This document shows positions 35,633 to 44,413 of a stretch of DNA of 64,000 bases, piece by piece. The notes below the pieces were generated by a model. It searched no databases and was not told the DNA's origin. It saw nothing but the letters and a program-made list of their open reading frames with translations. The stretch lies in assembly GCA_023263785.1 (NCBI GenBank), contig JALQUO010000001.1, forward strand, positions 124,001 through 188,000. Direction: 5' to 3'. This DNA comes from Rickettsiales bacterium. Lineage in GTDB: Bacteria; Pseudomonadota; Alphaproteobacteria; Rickettsiales; Midichloriaceae. A program made the position numbers and the translations under genes. Position 1 is the first letter of the stretch. The number at the start of each line of letters is the position of its first letter.

Positions 35633-36811
35633 TTACAGAGCTTCAACACACATTGCAACCCCTATTCCACCACCAACACAAGCAGTAGCAAGTCCTCTTT
35701 TGAGCTTCCTGCGTCTTAGTGCATGTACAAGTGTCACAACTATCCTTGCACCAGAAGCACCTATCGGATGTCCAAGAGCTATTGCACCACCATTGACATT
35801 GACTTTCTCAGGATCCCAACACATTATGTTGTTCACTGCTATTGTCTGTGCTGCAAATGCTTCATTTACCTCAATCAGATCCAGATCATTTATATTCCAA
35901 CCAACCATCTGCAAAGCTTTCTCTGAGGCAGGAACTGGTCCTATACCCATTAGCATTGGATCAACACCAGCTTCAGCAAAAGATACTATTCTTGCTAGGG
36001 GTTTTATTCCAGATTCCCTTGCATGCTTTTCAGTCATCAAAATAACCATGGCAGAGCCATCATTTATGCCAGATGCATTACCTGCTGTGACAGTTCCGGT
36101 TCCATCTTTTATGAAGGCAGTTCTTAGCTTCGATAGCTTTTCAACTAATGTCTCATGTCTTATGAATTCATCTTTATCAAAAATTGAATCTTCAGAAAGC
36201 TTTATTGGGGCTATTTCATTATCAAATACCCCTGCTTTCTGAGCCTTGCTTGCTTTCATCTGGGAATTATATGCATATTCATCTTGTGCTTTTCTAGGGA
36301 TTGCATATTTCTTTGCAAGATTCTCAGCTGTTATGCCCATGTGCACGTTATTAAAAATATCAGTTAGACCATCATGTACAATTGAGTCATGAAGTGTCAT
36401 ATTTCCAAAGTTACCTTTTCCACGAAGAAAAACGTTGTGAGGTGCTTGACTCATTATTTCATGTCCACCAGCAAGAACTACAGGCATTTTAACACCAATG
36501 CTCAGCTGATGTATTATGGATTGGTATCCTAACATTATTGCCTTCATACCTGATCCGCATACTTGATTTACTGTATATGATGTAACTTCATGTGGTATGT
36601 CACAAGCAACAGCTGTTTGTCTCGCTGTATTCTGTCCGAAACCAGCAGTAAGAACATGTCCCATTATCACTTGAGTAATATGTGGAATTTTAATATTTTG
36701 TACCAGACCATCAAAGACATATTTGTCCAAATGATGTAATTTTATTTGAGAGATTGAACCGTTAAAGTTACCGATTGCACTTCTCTTTGCGGCAGCAATT
36801 ACAATACTCAT
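35633..36811 (-). CDS. Acetyl-CoA acetyltransferase (thiolase)
   Basis: 392 residues of the biosynthetic thiolase type (PhbA/AtoB), which joins two acetyl-CoA to acetoacetyl-CoA, for example for polyhydroxybutyrate or in reverse for acetoacetate use. The acylated Cys lies in NQVCGSGMKAI, the His in NGGAIALGHPIGASGARI and the second Cys in TACVGGGIGVAM near the end. Pathway direction cannot be told, as no phbB or phbC neighbour is present. It abuts the serS stop with no spacer. Confidence 0.94.
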   Translation of the reverse strand: MSIVIAAAKRSAIGNFNGSISQIKLHHLDKYVFDGLVQNIKIPHITQVIMGHVLTAGFGQNTARQTAVACDIPHEVTSYTVNQVCGSGMKAIMLGYQSIIHQLSIGVKMPVVLAGGHEIMSQAPHNVFLRGKGNFGNMTLHDSIVHDGLTDIFNNVHMGITAENLAKKYAIPRKAQDEYAYNSQMKASKAQKAGVFDNEIAPIKLSEDSIFDKDEFIRHETLVEKLSKLRTAFIKDGTGTVTAGNASGINDGSAMVILMTEKHARESGIKPLARIVSFAEAGVDPMLMGIGPVPASEKALQMVGWNINDLDLIEVNEAFAAQTIAVNNIMCWDPEKVNVNGGAIALGHPIGASGARIVVTLVHALRRRKLKRGLATACVGGGIGVAMCVEAL

Positions 36812-37080
36812 GCTATTTATGTGTAGTATTTTTGTTCACTTATGTAATAGTTTATAGGGAAGTCAAATTTTTAAAACATCAAATGTTTTTTATATGCTCA
36901 GAAGAGAAAGATTTGAAAAAATATGTAGTTATAAAGCAACAATAAGCTGTATTTAATTCCTGATTACAATTTTATACGATCTTTTGTTTAGAGATTAAAA
37001 AATCCTATGAAACTGCTTTAAATAGGCAGAAACCCTAATTTTATCTTTAAAATAGTTTTTTCTAGAGAATTAATAATGTG

Positions 37081-37109
37081 TTGCATTTTGTCATTTCATG
37101 GTCTAACCT
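37081..37109 (+). promoter_or_regulatory. Candidate sigma-70 promoter for flagellin
   Basis: TTGCAT (37081-37086) and TAACCT (37104-37109) are separated by 17 bases, a passable -35/-10 pair about 85 bases before the flagellin start. No convincing sigma-28 (TAAA...GCCGATAA) or sigma-54 (GG...GC) flagellar promoter is visible. Transcription from here would pass through the stem-loop at 37144. Confidence 0.35.
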
Positions 37110-37143
37110 TTGATGATGTCAATTTTAAACAAATGACAAAAAT

Positions 37144-37169
37144 GCTTAGTTTCTAACTAGGCTTTTTTT
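37144..37169 (+). terminator. Terminator-like stem-loop in the flagellin leader
   Basis: GCTTAGTT (37144-37151) pairs with AACTAGGC (37155-37162) across a 3-base loop, with one G-U pair, and is followed by seven T (37163-37169). This is the shape of an intrinsic terminator, yet it ends only 25 bases before the flagellin ATG and no gene lies upstream on this strand. It could act as an attenuator, or end a short leader RNA. Confidence 0.5.
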
Positions 37170-37194
37170 AACCAATAACAAATAGGAAAATACA

Positions 37195-38613
37195 ATGTCA
37201 GTTAGTGTTAATAATTCTTACACAGCGGATATGCGCACAGCGCTCTCTTCAAGTCTTGCTGAGGCTTTGAGATCTGGTATTGCCATGGCCACTGGAAATT
37301 CAATCATACACGCTTATGAAGACCCTACAGGTTTAGCTATAGGTTCGAGTATGAAAGCGGATCTTGATGTATTGAAAGTTGTAGCTACAGATATAGAGCA
37401 AAGCCAGGCGATGCTTTATATGGCAGAAGGCGGTATCAAATCTGCGCATGAAACTGTAACTCAAATGAATCAAATCCTTGCAAGAGCTAAGCTCGGATAC
37501 ATGACAGATGAGTTAGTAAAAGATACTTTAAGTCAAACATATAATCAGCTTAAGTCTGAAATCGATAGAATAGCAAATTCAGTTGATTTTAATGGTCAAA
37601 AGCTTTTAAACGGAACAGGTGGTAAAGTTACTGCAGCTAAGGCAGCAACCGTTAACACAACAAGTCCTCAGTATGATTTCACTGCATCAACAAGTTTGCT
37701 CAAGGATATCACAATTCCTGCTGGTCTTTCAGCTGTTGTAAATGGAACAGGTGCTGCAGTTGCAATATCATTAAACGGTGGAAAAGCAATCACATCAGGA
37801 ATCTCTGTTTCAACTGATGGAGCGGAATTTGCTGTTGATACAGTTGGTAAAAAGACAACAATAACAGGTGCTACAATAAGAATAAGCGATGTTAGCGTGT
37901 CAGATGCAGCAACACCACCCAATACTTGTGTTGGTGAAGTTGTTCTAAAGAATGTTACTCTTACAGTTACTGGAACTCCAAGTGCTAATGGTACTATATC
38001 TGGTACTGTAACAATGAATCGAGTTGCAGCGACTGATGTTTCAATAAGCGTTACACATCCAGGGAAAATCACAAGCATTTCTGGTAGCACAGGCAACATT
38101 ACTCCAACATCAACAAACATCCAAACCCAGGATATCACAACAACATACAGTTCTACTGGTGGTATTTTAGGTAAAAGTACATTCAAGTTCGTTACAGGTA
38201 TTGAATTAAACAAAGATGTAATCAGAGTTTCTTTCCCTGATTTAAATATCAGAAATATCATTCCTGCACTTGATGTTGATGAATTGACCAGTTCTACACA
38301 AACAAGTCTTTCAAGTTTGATTTCAGTAAAAGATGCTGAGTCAGATATTCCAATAATGGCAGCTTTAGAGAAAACTCTCATGGTTTGTCTTGATGATATT
38401 GGAGCTTACCAGAAGAGATTCATGAATCTTCAATCTCAATTAAGAAGTTCTATTGAGCAATTAGATAATGCTCAAGGTGCAATTATGAATGCAGACTTAG
38501 CTGTTGAGAGTGAAACTTATGCGAGAGCTACTGTGAAAGTTAACATAGCAATTGCTAGATTGAACACTCAAACCCAAATGTTACAAAACCTACAAAGGAT
38601 TGTTACAGGTTAA
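37195..38613 (+). CDS. Flagellin
   Basis: 472 residues. The N-terminal 145 residues match the flagellin D0/D1 helices in altered form (EDPTGLAIGSSMKADLDVLK, then QAMLYMAEGGIKSAHETVTQ and EIDRIANSVDFNGQKLLNGT), and the C-terminal 85 residues match the other half (ALEKTLMVCLDDIGAYQKRF, then LDNAQGAIMNADLAVESETY and TQTQMLQNLQRIV). Between them lies a variable Thr/Ser/Val-rich beta region (about 150-385) with no family I recognise. No other flagellar gene is nearby. The gene has its own leader stem-loop and a strong terminator. Expression or filament formation cannot be judged from sequence. Confidence 0.93.
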   Translation: MSVSVNNSYTADMRTALSSSLAEALRSGIAMATGNSIIHAYEDPTGLAIGSSMKADLDVLKVVATDIEQSQAMLYMAEGGIKSAHETVTQMNQILARAKLGYMTDELVKDTLSQTYNQLKSEIDRIANSVDFNGQKLLNGTGGKVTAAKAATVNTTSPQYDFTASTSLLKDITIPAGLSAVVNGTGAAVAISLNGGKAITSGISVSTDGAEFAVDTVGKKTTITGATIRISDVSVSDAATPPNTCVGEVVLKNVTLTVTGTPSANGTISGTVTMNRVAATDVSISVTHPGKITSISGSTGNITPTSTNIQTQDITTTYSSTGGILGKSTFKFVTGIELNKDVIRVSFPDLNIRNIIPALDVDELTSSTQTSLSSLISVKDAESDIPIMAALEKTLMVCLDDIGAYQKRFMNLQSQLRSSIEQLDNAQGAIMNADLAVESETYARATVKVNIAIARLNTQTQMLQNLQRIVTG

Positions 38614-38623
38614 TCTTGAGGTT

Positions 38624-38650
38624 AGGGTGCTTATGCACCCTGATTTTTTT
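38624..38650 (+). terminator. Intrinsic terminator after flagellin
   Basis: AGGGTGC (38624-38630) and GCACCCT (38635-38641) form a perfect 7-bp stem with a TTAT loop, followed after GA by seven T (38644-38650). It begins 11 bases after the flagellin stop. The last two T of the tract belong to the stop codon of the convergent pheS gene. It is the clearest terminator in the window. Confidence 0.88.
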
Positions 38651-39641
38651 ATCCATAGTGTCTAATCCATCTTATATCGTTTTCCATAAAGTTTCTTATA
38701 TCAGTTACATTATTTTTGATCATAGCGAGTCGCTCAATTCCAAGTCCAAATGCGAACCCTTGATATCCATCATCAATTCCAACATTTCGCAATACTTTCC
38801 TATGAACCATTCCGCAGCCCATTAACTCTAGCCATTTATTATTGTGCTTCATATCTACTTCCATAGAAGGGGTTGTGAATGGGAAATAACTGGATCTGAA
38901 TCGCATAGGGATCTCATCAGTCACAAAGAACATCTTCAGCATGTTGTGAATTGTTTGCTTCATATCTAGAACGTTTATATCCTTATCTATACATAAACAT
39001 TCCATCTGATGAAAAGCAGGAAGATGAGTCTGATCTATATCATCAACCCTATAAACCCTCCCAATCGATACTATATAGTGAGGGGGTTTATTTGATTTCA
39101 TATATCTTATTTGTACAGAAGATGTCTGAGTTCTCAAAAGATGCCCTGAATCAACATAAAAGGTATCTTGCATCTGCCTTGCTGGATGAAGAGGTGGCAC
39201 GTTGAGGGCAGAAAAATTATGAAAATCATCTTCTATCTCAGGTCCAGAGACATTTTTAAAACCAAGATGTGTCATGATACTCAACAACTCATCAATTGTT
39301 CTTGTAATAAGGTGTTGATTCCCTGATCTGATCCCATTATCATATGGTAAAGTGAAATCAATTGCATCAGCTGCAAGCTTCTTTTTTATAACAGTTGCAT
39401 TGATCTCAGCCTGCTTATTGGCTATCAATTCCTCAAAGTCCTTCCTATACTTATTTATCTGTTCTCCAAATGATCTTCTTTCATCCTGAGCAAGACTAGG
39501 AATTGTCTTCATAAGCTCGTTTATCTCACTTTTTTTCCCTAAAAACTGTGATTTTATTTGATATAGTTCTTGTTCATTGTTGATATTTTGTAGCAACTTT
39601 TCTAATAATGTAGCTTGTTGCTGTAATGCATCTATTGTCAT
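38649..39641 (-). CDS. pheS: Phenylalanine--tRNA ligase alpha subunit
   Basis: 330 residues from the ATG at 39641 (MTIDALQQQATLLEKLLQNI); an upstream in-frame start would add 20 residues that do not fit the family. The N-terminal coiled coil is followed by the class II catalytic core: motif 2 (GRVYRVDDIDQTHLPAFHQM), the substrate part EIEDDFHNFSALNVPPLHPA and motif 3 (FAFGLGIERLAMIKNNVTDI). The beta subunit gene pheT, usually adjacent, is not here. Confidence 0.96.
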   Translation of the reverse strand: MTIDALQQQATLLEKLLQNINNEQELYQIKSQFLGKKSEINELMKTIPSLAQDERRSFGEQINKYRKDFEELIANKQAEINATVIKKKLAADAIDFTLPYDNGIRSGNQHLITRTIDELLSIMTHLGFKNVSGPEIEDDFHNFSALNVPPLHPARQMQDTFYVDSGHLLRTQTSSVQIRYMKSNKPPHYIVSIGRVYRVDDIDQTHLPAFHQMECLCIDKDINVLDMKQTIHNMLKMFFVTDEIPMRFRSSYFPFTTPSMEVDMKHNNKWLELMGCGMVHRKVLRNVGIDDGYQGFAFGLGIERLAMIKNNVTDIRNFMENDIRWIRHYG

Positions 39642-39782
39642 TTCTTCGTAAAATGTTATATTTATGATCTGAAAATTACTTTCTTTTTTGTATAATAGCA
39701 TTTTTAAGTCAATTATATAAGATTTAGTATATAATATGATGTAATTTGAAAACTGCCTTTAACTTACTTTTTTAGAAGACCT

Positions 39783-40265
39783 ATGATAGATTATGATTAC
39801 ATTGTAGATAGCGCGATGAGGGTCCTAATTCGTGACATTCTTATTTCTGTTGAGAAAAATAATGGTCTTCCAAATGGTAATTTTTTCCACATTTCATTTG
39901 TTACTCAATATGATGGAGTTAGCATTCCAATTTATCTAGTCAACAGATATCCTGAAGAAATGACAATTGCTTTGCAAAATCAATTCAGTAACCTTAAGGT
40001 TACAGATGATGCCTTCTCAGTTGATTTGTCATTTGGAGGACAGGAAGAACGTTTAGTAATACCTTTTTGTGCAATCACATCATTTGTTGATCCGTCTCAG
40101 AATTTCATGTTAAAGATGGAAGCAGATAAAATGGGAATGTTTGGAAAGAGTAAGTTCCATGAAATGATCAATTGTAGTCTTAAGAAGAATACAAAGGAAG
40201 ATGGAGAAGAAGTAGAAGACAATGTGATTAACTTTTCAGATATAAGAAATCTCCTGAATCAATAA
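39783..40265 (+). CDS. sspB: ClpXP adaptor SspB (alphaproteobacterial type)
   Basis: 160 residues. SspB binds ssrA-tagged stalled-translation products and hands them to the ClpXP protease. The folded domain covers about residues 10-125: MRVLIRDILISVEKNNGLPN, FFHISFVTQYDGVSIPIYLV, YPEEMTIALQNQF and LVIPFCAITSFVDPSQNF. A charged linker (KKNTKEDGEEVEDN) then leads to a short hydrophobic tail (VINFSDIRNLL), which corresponds to the ClpX-docking end. folC starts one base after its stop, so the two are co-transcribed. Confidence 0.88.
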   Translation: MIDYDYIVDSAMRVLIRDILISVEKNNGLPNGNFFHISFVTQYDGVSIPIYLVNRYPEEMTIALQNQFSNLKVTDDAFSVDLSFGGQEERLVIPFCAITSFVDPSQNFMLKMEADKMGMFGKSKFHEMINCSLKKNTKEDGEEVEDNVINFSDIRNLLNQ

Positions 40266-40266
40266 A

Positions 40267-41598
40267 ATGCAGCATCGTCCGAAGCACTTCAAAATGCCTC
40301 ACTGGCCTATCCCAAGAGGCAATAGAGATATAAATCTAGGACTTGAAAGGATGCAGGTTCTTATGGAAAAACTTGGTAATCCACAAAAAAATCTTCCTCC
40401 TATAGTTCATGTTGCAGGAACAAACGGAAAGGGGTCAACTCTTGCATATCTACAAGCTATGTTTGAATCTGCTGGGTATAAAGTGCACAAGTACATCTCA
40501 CCACATCTAGTTAACTTCAATGAAAGAATAACTCTTGCAGGTGATCTCATATCTTCTGAGATGGTCGATCAGCTAGCTGAAGAGTGTAGATATGTTAGTG
40601 AAAATGAAGACGTACCAATAAGTTTTTTTGAAGGAATTACAGCTATGGCATTCCTAGCATTCTCAAGGGTCCCAGCAGATGTTCTGTTGCTTGAGGTTGG
40701 GATGGGAGGAAGACTTGATGCTACAAACATTATAGATGACGTTATATGCTCAATAATTACGAGCATATCGTTTGACCATATGGAATATCTTGGGAATTCA
40801 ATCACAGCAATCGCATCTGAGAAAGCAGGGATAATAAAGCCTAACAGCTTCTGTGTATTCAGCTGGCAAGTACCAGAGGCAATGAAGGTCTTGATAGATA
40901 AGGCATATGAAGTTGATTCTAAGAGATATGCATGCGGATATGATTGGAATTTCATCAGAAACCAAAATGACTCATTTGATATTATAGTTGCTGATCAAAG
41001 GTTTAATTTCCCTAAACCATCTTTGGTTGGAATACATCAATACATCAATGCATCAACTGCTGCGATGGCAGCCCTCAGACTAAATGAAGATTTTCCAAAC
41101 CTCTCATTTGATCACATATGTAATGGTTTGAAGTCTGCAACCTGGGCAGCTAGGATGCAACAGATAAAGGTTGGGGTTCTGTCTAGTATCTTGCCACAAA
41201 ATTTTGAACTATGGCTTGATGGTGCACATAATGATGCTGGAGCTCAGATGGTGATCACAAGTCTACAGACAATGAAGCCAGAAGCAATTATATATGCAAT
41301 ACATGGCAGGACTATCCACAGAGATATGAGGGTTTTCCTTGAGCACTTCATTGGTGTTGTGGAGTTAATTTCATGTATAGAAATAATGGGTGAACCTGAT
41401 TCAGAAAATCCCAATAGAATTAAAGATGCTTGTGATGACTTAGGAATACAAGCAATTGTTTCTGATTCGATAAAGGATGCAGTTCTAGATATAGTTCAAT
41501 ATCATCAGAGAAAATATGGAGAAAAAATTTTAGCAAGAATCATCATTTGTGGATCATTATTCCTTGCTGGTGATGTACTATTGGCAAATAAGATGTGA
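40267..41598 (+). CDS. folC: Dihydrofolate synthase / folylpolyglutamate synthase
   Basis: 443 residues, a Mur-ligase-like enzyme that adds glutamate to dihydropteroate and folates. The opening RGNRDINLGLERMQVLMEKL, the P-loop VHVAGTNGKGSTLAYL, the SPHLVNFNERI motif, LLLEVGMGGRLDATNI, and SISFDHMEYLGNSITAIASE KAGI are all characteristic. The C-terminal domain has ELWLDGAHNDAGAQ. It starts one base after sspB. Its presence suggests some folate processing in the cell, but no other fol genes are in the window. Confidence 0.95.
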   Translation: MQHRPKHFKMPHWPIPRGNRDINLGLERMQVLMEKLGNPQKNLPPIVHVAGTNGKGSTLAYLQAMFESAGYKVHKYISPHLVNFNERITLAGDLISSEMVDQLAEECRYVSENEDVPISFFEGITAMAFLAFSRVPADVLLLEVGMGGRLDATNIIDDVICSIITSISFDHMEYLGNSITAIASEKAGIIKPNSFCVFSWQVPEAMKVLIDKAYEVDSKRYACGYDWNFIRNQNDSFDIIVADQRFNFPKPSLVGIHQYINASTAAMAALRLNEDFPNLSFDHICNGLKSATWAARMQQIKVGVLSSILPQNFELWLDGAHNDAGAQMVITSLQTMKPEAIIYAIHGRTIHRDMRVFLEHFIGVVELISCIEIMGEPDSENPNRIKDACDDLGIQAIVSDSIKDAVLDIVQYHQRKYGEKILARIIICGSLFLAGDVLLANKM

Positions 41599-41686
41599 AT
41601 CTGATCTTAAGTAATTTACTTGGGTATAAAAACAAGATGTAAACCCGATGTACTTTGTTTAGAAAAATATTTAGTAAAAAAGAAAA

Positions 41687-42307
41687 ATGAAAAAATTATT
41701 TTTAATTCCTATATTAGGAATGCTGATGTCTAGTTTTGCTCATGCAGAGGTTATAAATGGTGCAGCTTCTGTTAATGAAAAAAGATTAAAATTCTTGGAA
41801 ATCAATGGCAGTGGAACTTTTAAGGACCTAAAAATTGCAGATTATATGAAAGTTAATGGATCAGCAACAGGTAAAAATTTACAAGTAAAAACACTTGAAG
41901 TTAATGGATCTTTGACAGCAAAATACTTAATAATAAATGATATGATCGTATCTGGTGCTGCATCATTGAGAGAAGCGCTTGTCAAAGGTTCACTTTCTGT
42001 TAATGGTTCATTGAAGTGTGAACAAATAAAAGTTCAAGGCAAAACATCTATAGCTGGAGATTTAAAGGTTTCTAGCGGGGAATTTCAGGATATTGAAATT
42101 AAGTCGGATCTAGCAGAAATCATTAGATCAAAAGCAAACAACATAGTTTTTTCTAATCAACAAGTTGCCCAGAAAATTCTTGAGTTGAAATCAGGTACAA
42201 CAGTCTCAGGTAATGTAACTTTTAAATCAGGGAAAGGAACAGTATATCTTTATGATGGATCAAAGATTGGAGGTACAGTCGAGGGAGGTGAGGTAATTAA
42301 AAAGTAA
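41687..42307 (+). CDS. Secreted bactofilin-like beta-solenoid protein
   Basis: 206 residues with a clear signal peptide ([20 protein letters not shown], cut after Ala20). The mature part is a run of short strands with repeated (V/I)NGS-type turns at about Asn40, Asn57, Asn73, Ser89 and Asn106, a 16-17-residue period matching one turn of a beta helix, as in bactofilins (polymer-forming DUF583 proteins). The end ([32 protein letters not shown]) continues the pattern. Bactofilins are normally cytoplasmic, so the signal peptide is unusual. Polymer formation is inferred from the pattern only. It stands alone between folC and aspS. Confidence 0.75.
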   Translation: MKKLFLIPILGMLMSSFAHAEVINGAASVNEKRLKFLEINGSGTFKDLKIADYMKVNGSATGKNLQVKTLEVNGSLTAKYLIINDMIVSGAASLREALVKGSLSVNGSLKCEQIKVQGKTSIAGDLKVSSGEFQDIEIKSDLAEIIRSKANNIVFSNQQVAQKILELKSGTTVSGNVTFKSGKGTVYLYDGSKIGGTVEGGEVIKK

Positions 42308-42363
42308 ATCTCTACCCATCAGTGCCAATCTATGGTATCATTCGACCTAAAAAAATCTATCAA

Positions 42364-44181
42364 ATGCTAAAGACTCATTATCGTACCCACACCTGTGGAG
42401 AGCTCACTGAGAGAAATATTGGAAATAAAGTAATTATATCAGGATGGATCCACAGAAAAAGAGACCATGGAGGGGTTTTATTTATAGACCTTAGAGACCA
42501 CTATGGAATCACTCAGCTTGTCACATCAACACAAGAAGATAAGCTCAACAAACTCTCACCAGAGGACTATGAGGCAATAAATACAATGAGTTACGAAAGT
42601 GTCATAACTGTTCACGGAACTGTTGTTGAAAGATCTCCTGAGACAGTTAACAAACACATTCATACAGGTGTGATAGAAGTGATAGTTGAGAGCTATACGA
42701 TTCAATCACATGCAGAGATACTCCCTATGAATGTCAACAGTGACCAGCAATTTCCTGAGGACTTAAGGCTAGAATATAGATTCCTTGACCTCAGAAGACA
42801 AAAGCTTCACAGCAACATAATGCTTCGCAGTAAAGTCATAAGATACATTAGAGACAAGATGCACGACCTTGGGTTCACAGAGTTCCAAACTCCTATCCTG
42901 ACTGCAAGTTCTCCAGAAGGGGCGAGGGATTTCTTGGTGCCAAGCAGACTGCATCCAGGTAAGTTCTATGCTCTTCCACAAGCTCCACAGCAATTTAAAC
43001 AGCTTCTGATGATCTCTGGATTTGATAGATATTTCCAGATAGCTCCTTGCTTCAGAGACGAGGATGCAAGGGCAGATAGAGCTCCAGGTGAATTCTATCA
43101 GCTCGATGTAGAAATGTCTTTTGTTGATCAGGAAGATGTATTTAGCAAAATAGAACCTCTAATGCATGGTTTATTTACGGAATTCGCACCGGAAGGCTAC
43201 AGTATTTCAACAACACCATTCATCAGAATCCCTTATGCAGAGGCGATGCTTAAATATGGTTCTGATAAGCCAGACCTAAGAAACCCAATTGAGTTGTCTG
43301 ATGTCACAAGCATATTCTTCAAATCAGATTTCAGTATCTTTAGTAGGGCAATAGAAGATGGATCTGTAATACGAGCAATTCCTGCACCTGGAGCAGCATC
43401 AAAGTCAAGAAGCTTTTTTGATCAAATGATTGCTTTTGCTCAGACAGAACTTGGTGCGAAAGGCTTAGCATATATAATCTTTGATGGAGAACCAAAAGGT
43501 CCAATAACTAAGTTCCTAGACAATGACAGAATTAAAAACCTCATGGATAAAGCTAATCTCAAAGATGGTGATGCTGTGTTCTTTGTTTGTGGTAAGGAGT
43601 CTGAGGCAGCTAAGATAGCTGGTCGCGTCAGGACAAAATTGGGTGAAGATCTAGGTTTGATAGAACAAAACATTTATAAGTTCTGCTGGATAGTTGATTT
43701 CCCATTGTATGAGTGGAACGAAGACGAGAAGAAAGTTGATTTCTCTCACAATCCATTCTCTATGCCACAAGGTGGTCTAGATGCACTCATTGCAGCTGAT
43801 ACTACTGAGAAACAACTCCAACTTAAAGCATATCAATACGATATAGTTTGTAATGGAATAGAACTTTCTAGCGGAGCAATCAGAAACCATAAGCCAGAGG
43901 TAATGTATAAGGCATTTGAGATAGCTGGATATGCCAAAGAATTTGTTGATGAGAAATTCTCCGGGATGATAAATGCATTCAAGTATGGAGCACCACCACA
44001 CGGTGGTATAGCACCTGGTATTGATAGAATGGTGATGCTTCTTGCAAATGAACCAAACATCAGAGAAGTAATAGCATTCCCACTAAATCAGAAGGCACAA
44101 GATCTGATGATGAATGCACCATCAACAGTATCTGAAAAACAACTCAGAGAGTTACATATAATGCAGAGAGTGAAGAAGTAA
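42364..44181 (+). CDS. aspS: Aspartate--tRNA ligase (bacterial type, probably Asp/Asn)
   Basis: 605 residues from the ATG at 42364 ([20 protein letters not shown], the normal start; an earlier ATG adds 14 atypical residues). It has an N-terminal OB-fold for the anticodon ([20 protein letters not shown]), class II motif 2 ([20 protein letters not shown]), the GAD insertion domain (around 290-410) and motif 3 ([20 protein letters not shown]). In many alphaproteobacteria this enzyme also charges tRNA-Asn for later amidation; whether this one does is not visible here. Confidence 0.96.
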   Translation: MLKTHYRTHTCGELTERNIGNKVIISGWIHRKRDHGGVLFIDLRDHYGITQLVTSTQEDKLNKLSPEDYEAINTMSYESVITVHGTVVERSPETVNKHIHTGVIEVIVESYTIQSHAEILPMNVNSDQQFPEDLRLEYRFLDLRRQKLHSNIMLRSKVIRYIRDKMHDLGFTEFQTPILTASSPEGARDFLVPSRLHPGKFYALPQAPQQFKQLLMISGFDRYFQIAPCFRDEDARADRAPGEFYQLDVEMSFVDQEDVFSKIEPLMHGLFTEFAPEGYSISTTPFIRIPYAEAMLKYGSDKPDLRNPIELSDVTSIFFKSDFSIFSRAIEDGSVIRAIPAPGAASKSRSFFDQMIAFAQTELGAKGLAYIIFDGEPKGPITKFLDNDRIKNLMDKANLKDGDAVFFVCGKESEAAKIAGRVRTKLGEDLGLIEQNIYKFCWIVDFPLYEWNEDEKKVDFSHNPFSMPQGGLDALIAADTTEKQLQLKAYQYDIVCNGIELSSGAIRNHKPEVMYKAFEIAGYAKEFVDEKFSGMINAFKYGAPPHGGIAPGIDRMVMLLANEPNIREVIAFPLNQKAQDLMMNAPSTVSEKQLRELHIMQRVKK

Positions 44182-44245
44182 TTGTTGCAAGGAAGGTTGA
44201 GTTATGATAATGTGTTCCTGAGTTTGTAACTCAATAAAAAATTAT

Positions 44246-44323
44246 GGCGGGCATAGCTCAGTTGGTTAGAGCGCAAGTTTGTGGCACTTGAGGTCGCGGA
44301 TTCGATCTCCGTTGCTCGCCCCA
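44246..44323 (+). tRNA. tRNA-His (GUG)
   Basis: The acceptor arms GCGGGCA and TGCTCGC pair (one G-U), the anticodon stem CAAGT/ACTTG holds loop TTGTGGC with anticodon GUG, and the T-arm is GCGGA/TCCGT with loop TTCGATC. The extra 5' G needed for histidine identity is encoded (44246) opposite the discriminator C (44320), and CCA is encoded at 44321-44323. Confidence 0.97.
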
Positions 44324-44329
44324 CTTTTA

Positions 44330-44413
44330 GCGGATGTGGCGAAATGGCAGACGCGTTAGGTTTAGGTCCTAGTGCCGCGAGGCGTGGGGGTTCAAGTCCC
44401 TCCATCCGCACCA
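44330..44413 (+). tRNA. tRNA-Leu (UAG)
   Basis: Class II tRNA six bases after tRNA-His. The acceptor arms GCGGATG and CATCCGC pair, the anticodon loop TTTAGGT carries UAG between TTAGG and CCTAG, and there is a long variable arm, T-loop TTCAAGT, discriminator A and an encoded CCA (44411-44413). Its 3' 22 bases lie antisense to the last codons of the convergent recN piece. Confidence 0.97.

Larger units (their letters stand above)
36812..37194 (+). other. 383-base non-coding leader and intergenic region before flagellin
   Basis: This is the longest stretch without a gene. It is AT-rich and I see no coding frame, tRNA or known riboswitch. It contains a possible promoter at 37081-37109 and a terminator-like stem-loop at 37144-37169, both listed separately. 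The upstream 250 bases must also hold the promoter of the divergent thiolase gene; I could not pick one out with confidence. Confidence 0.7.

Noticed and set aside
35619-36242. A 207-codon open frame antisense to the thiolase gene
   Set aside because: The thiolase on the other strand has all active-site motifs; the antisense frame is low-complexity and rich in Pro, Ser and Ala, as expected of a shadow frame.
37668-38381. A 237-codon open frame antisense to the middle of the flagellin gene
   Set aside because: The sense frame has flagellin ends on both sides of this region; the antisense frame is Val/Thr-rich because the sense codons are, and it has no plausible start region.
44197-44234. Inverted repeat TTGAGTTA / TAACTCAA between aspS and tRNA-His as an aspS terminator
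   Set aside because: The loop is 22 bases and no T-run follows; a competing 6-bp hairpin (44219-44233) also lacks one. It is too weak to call a terminator.
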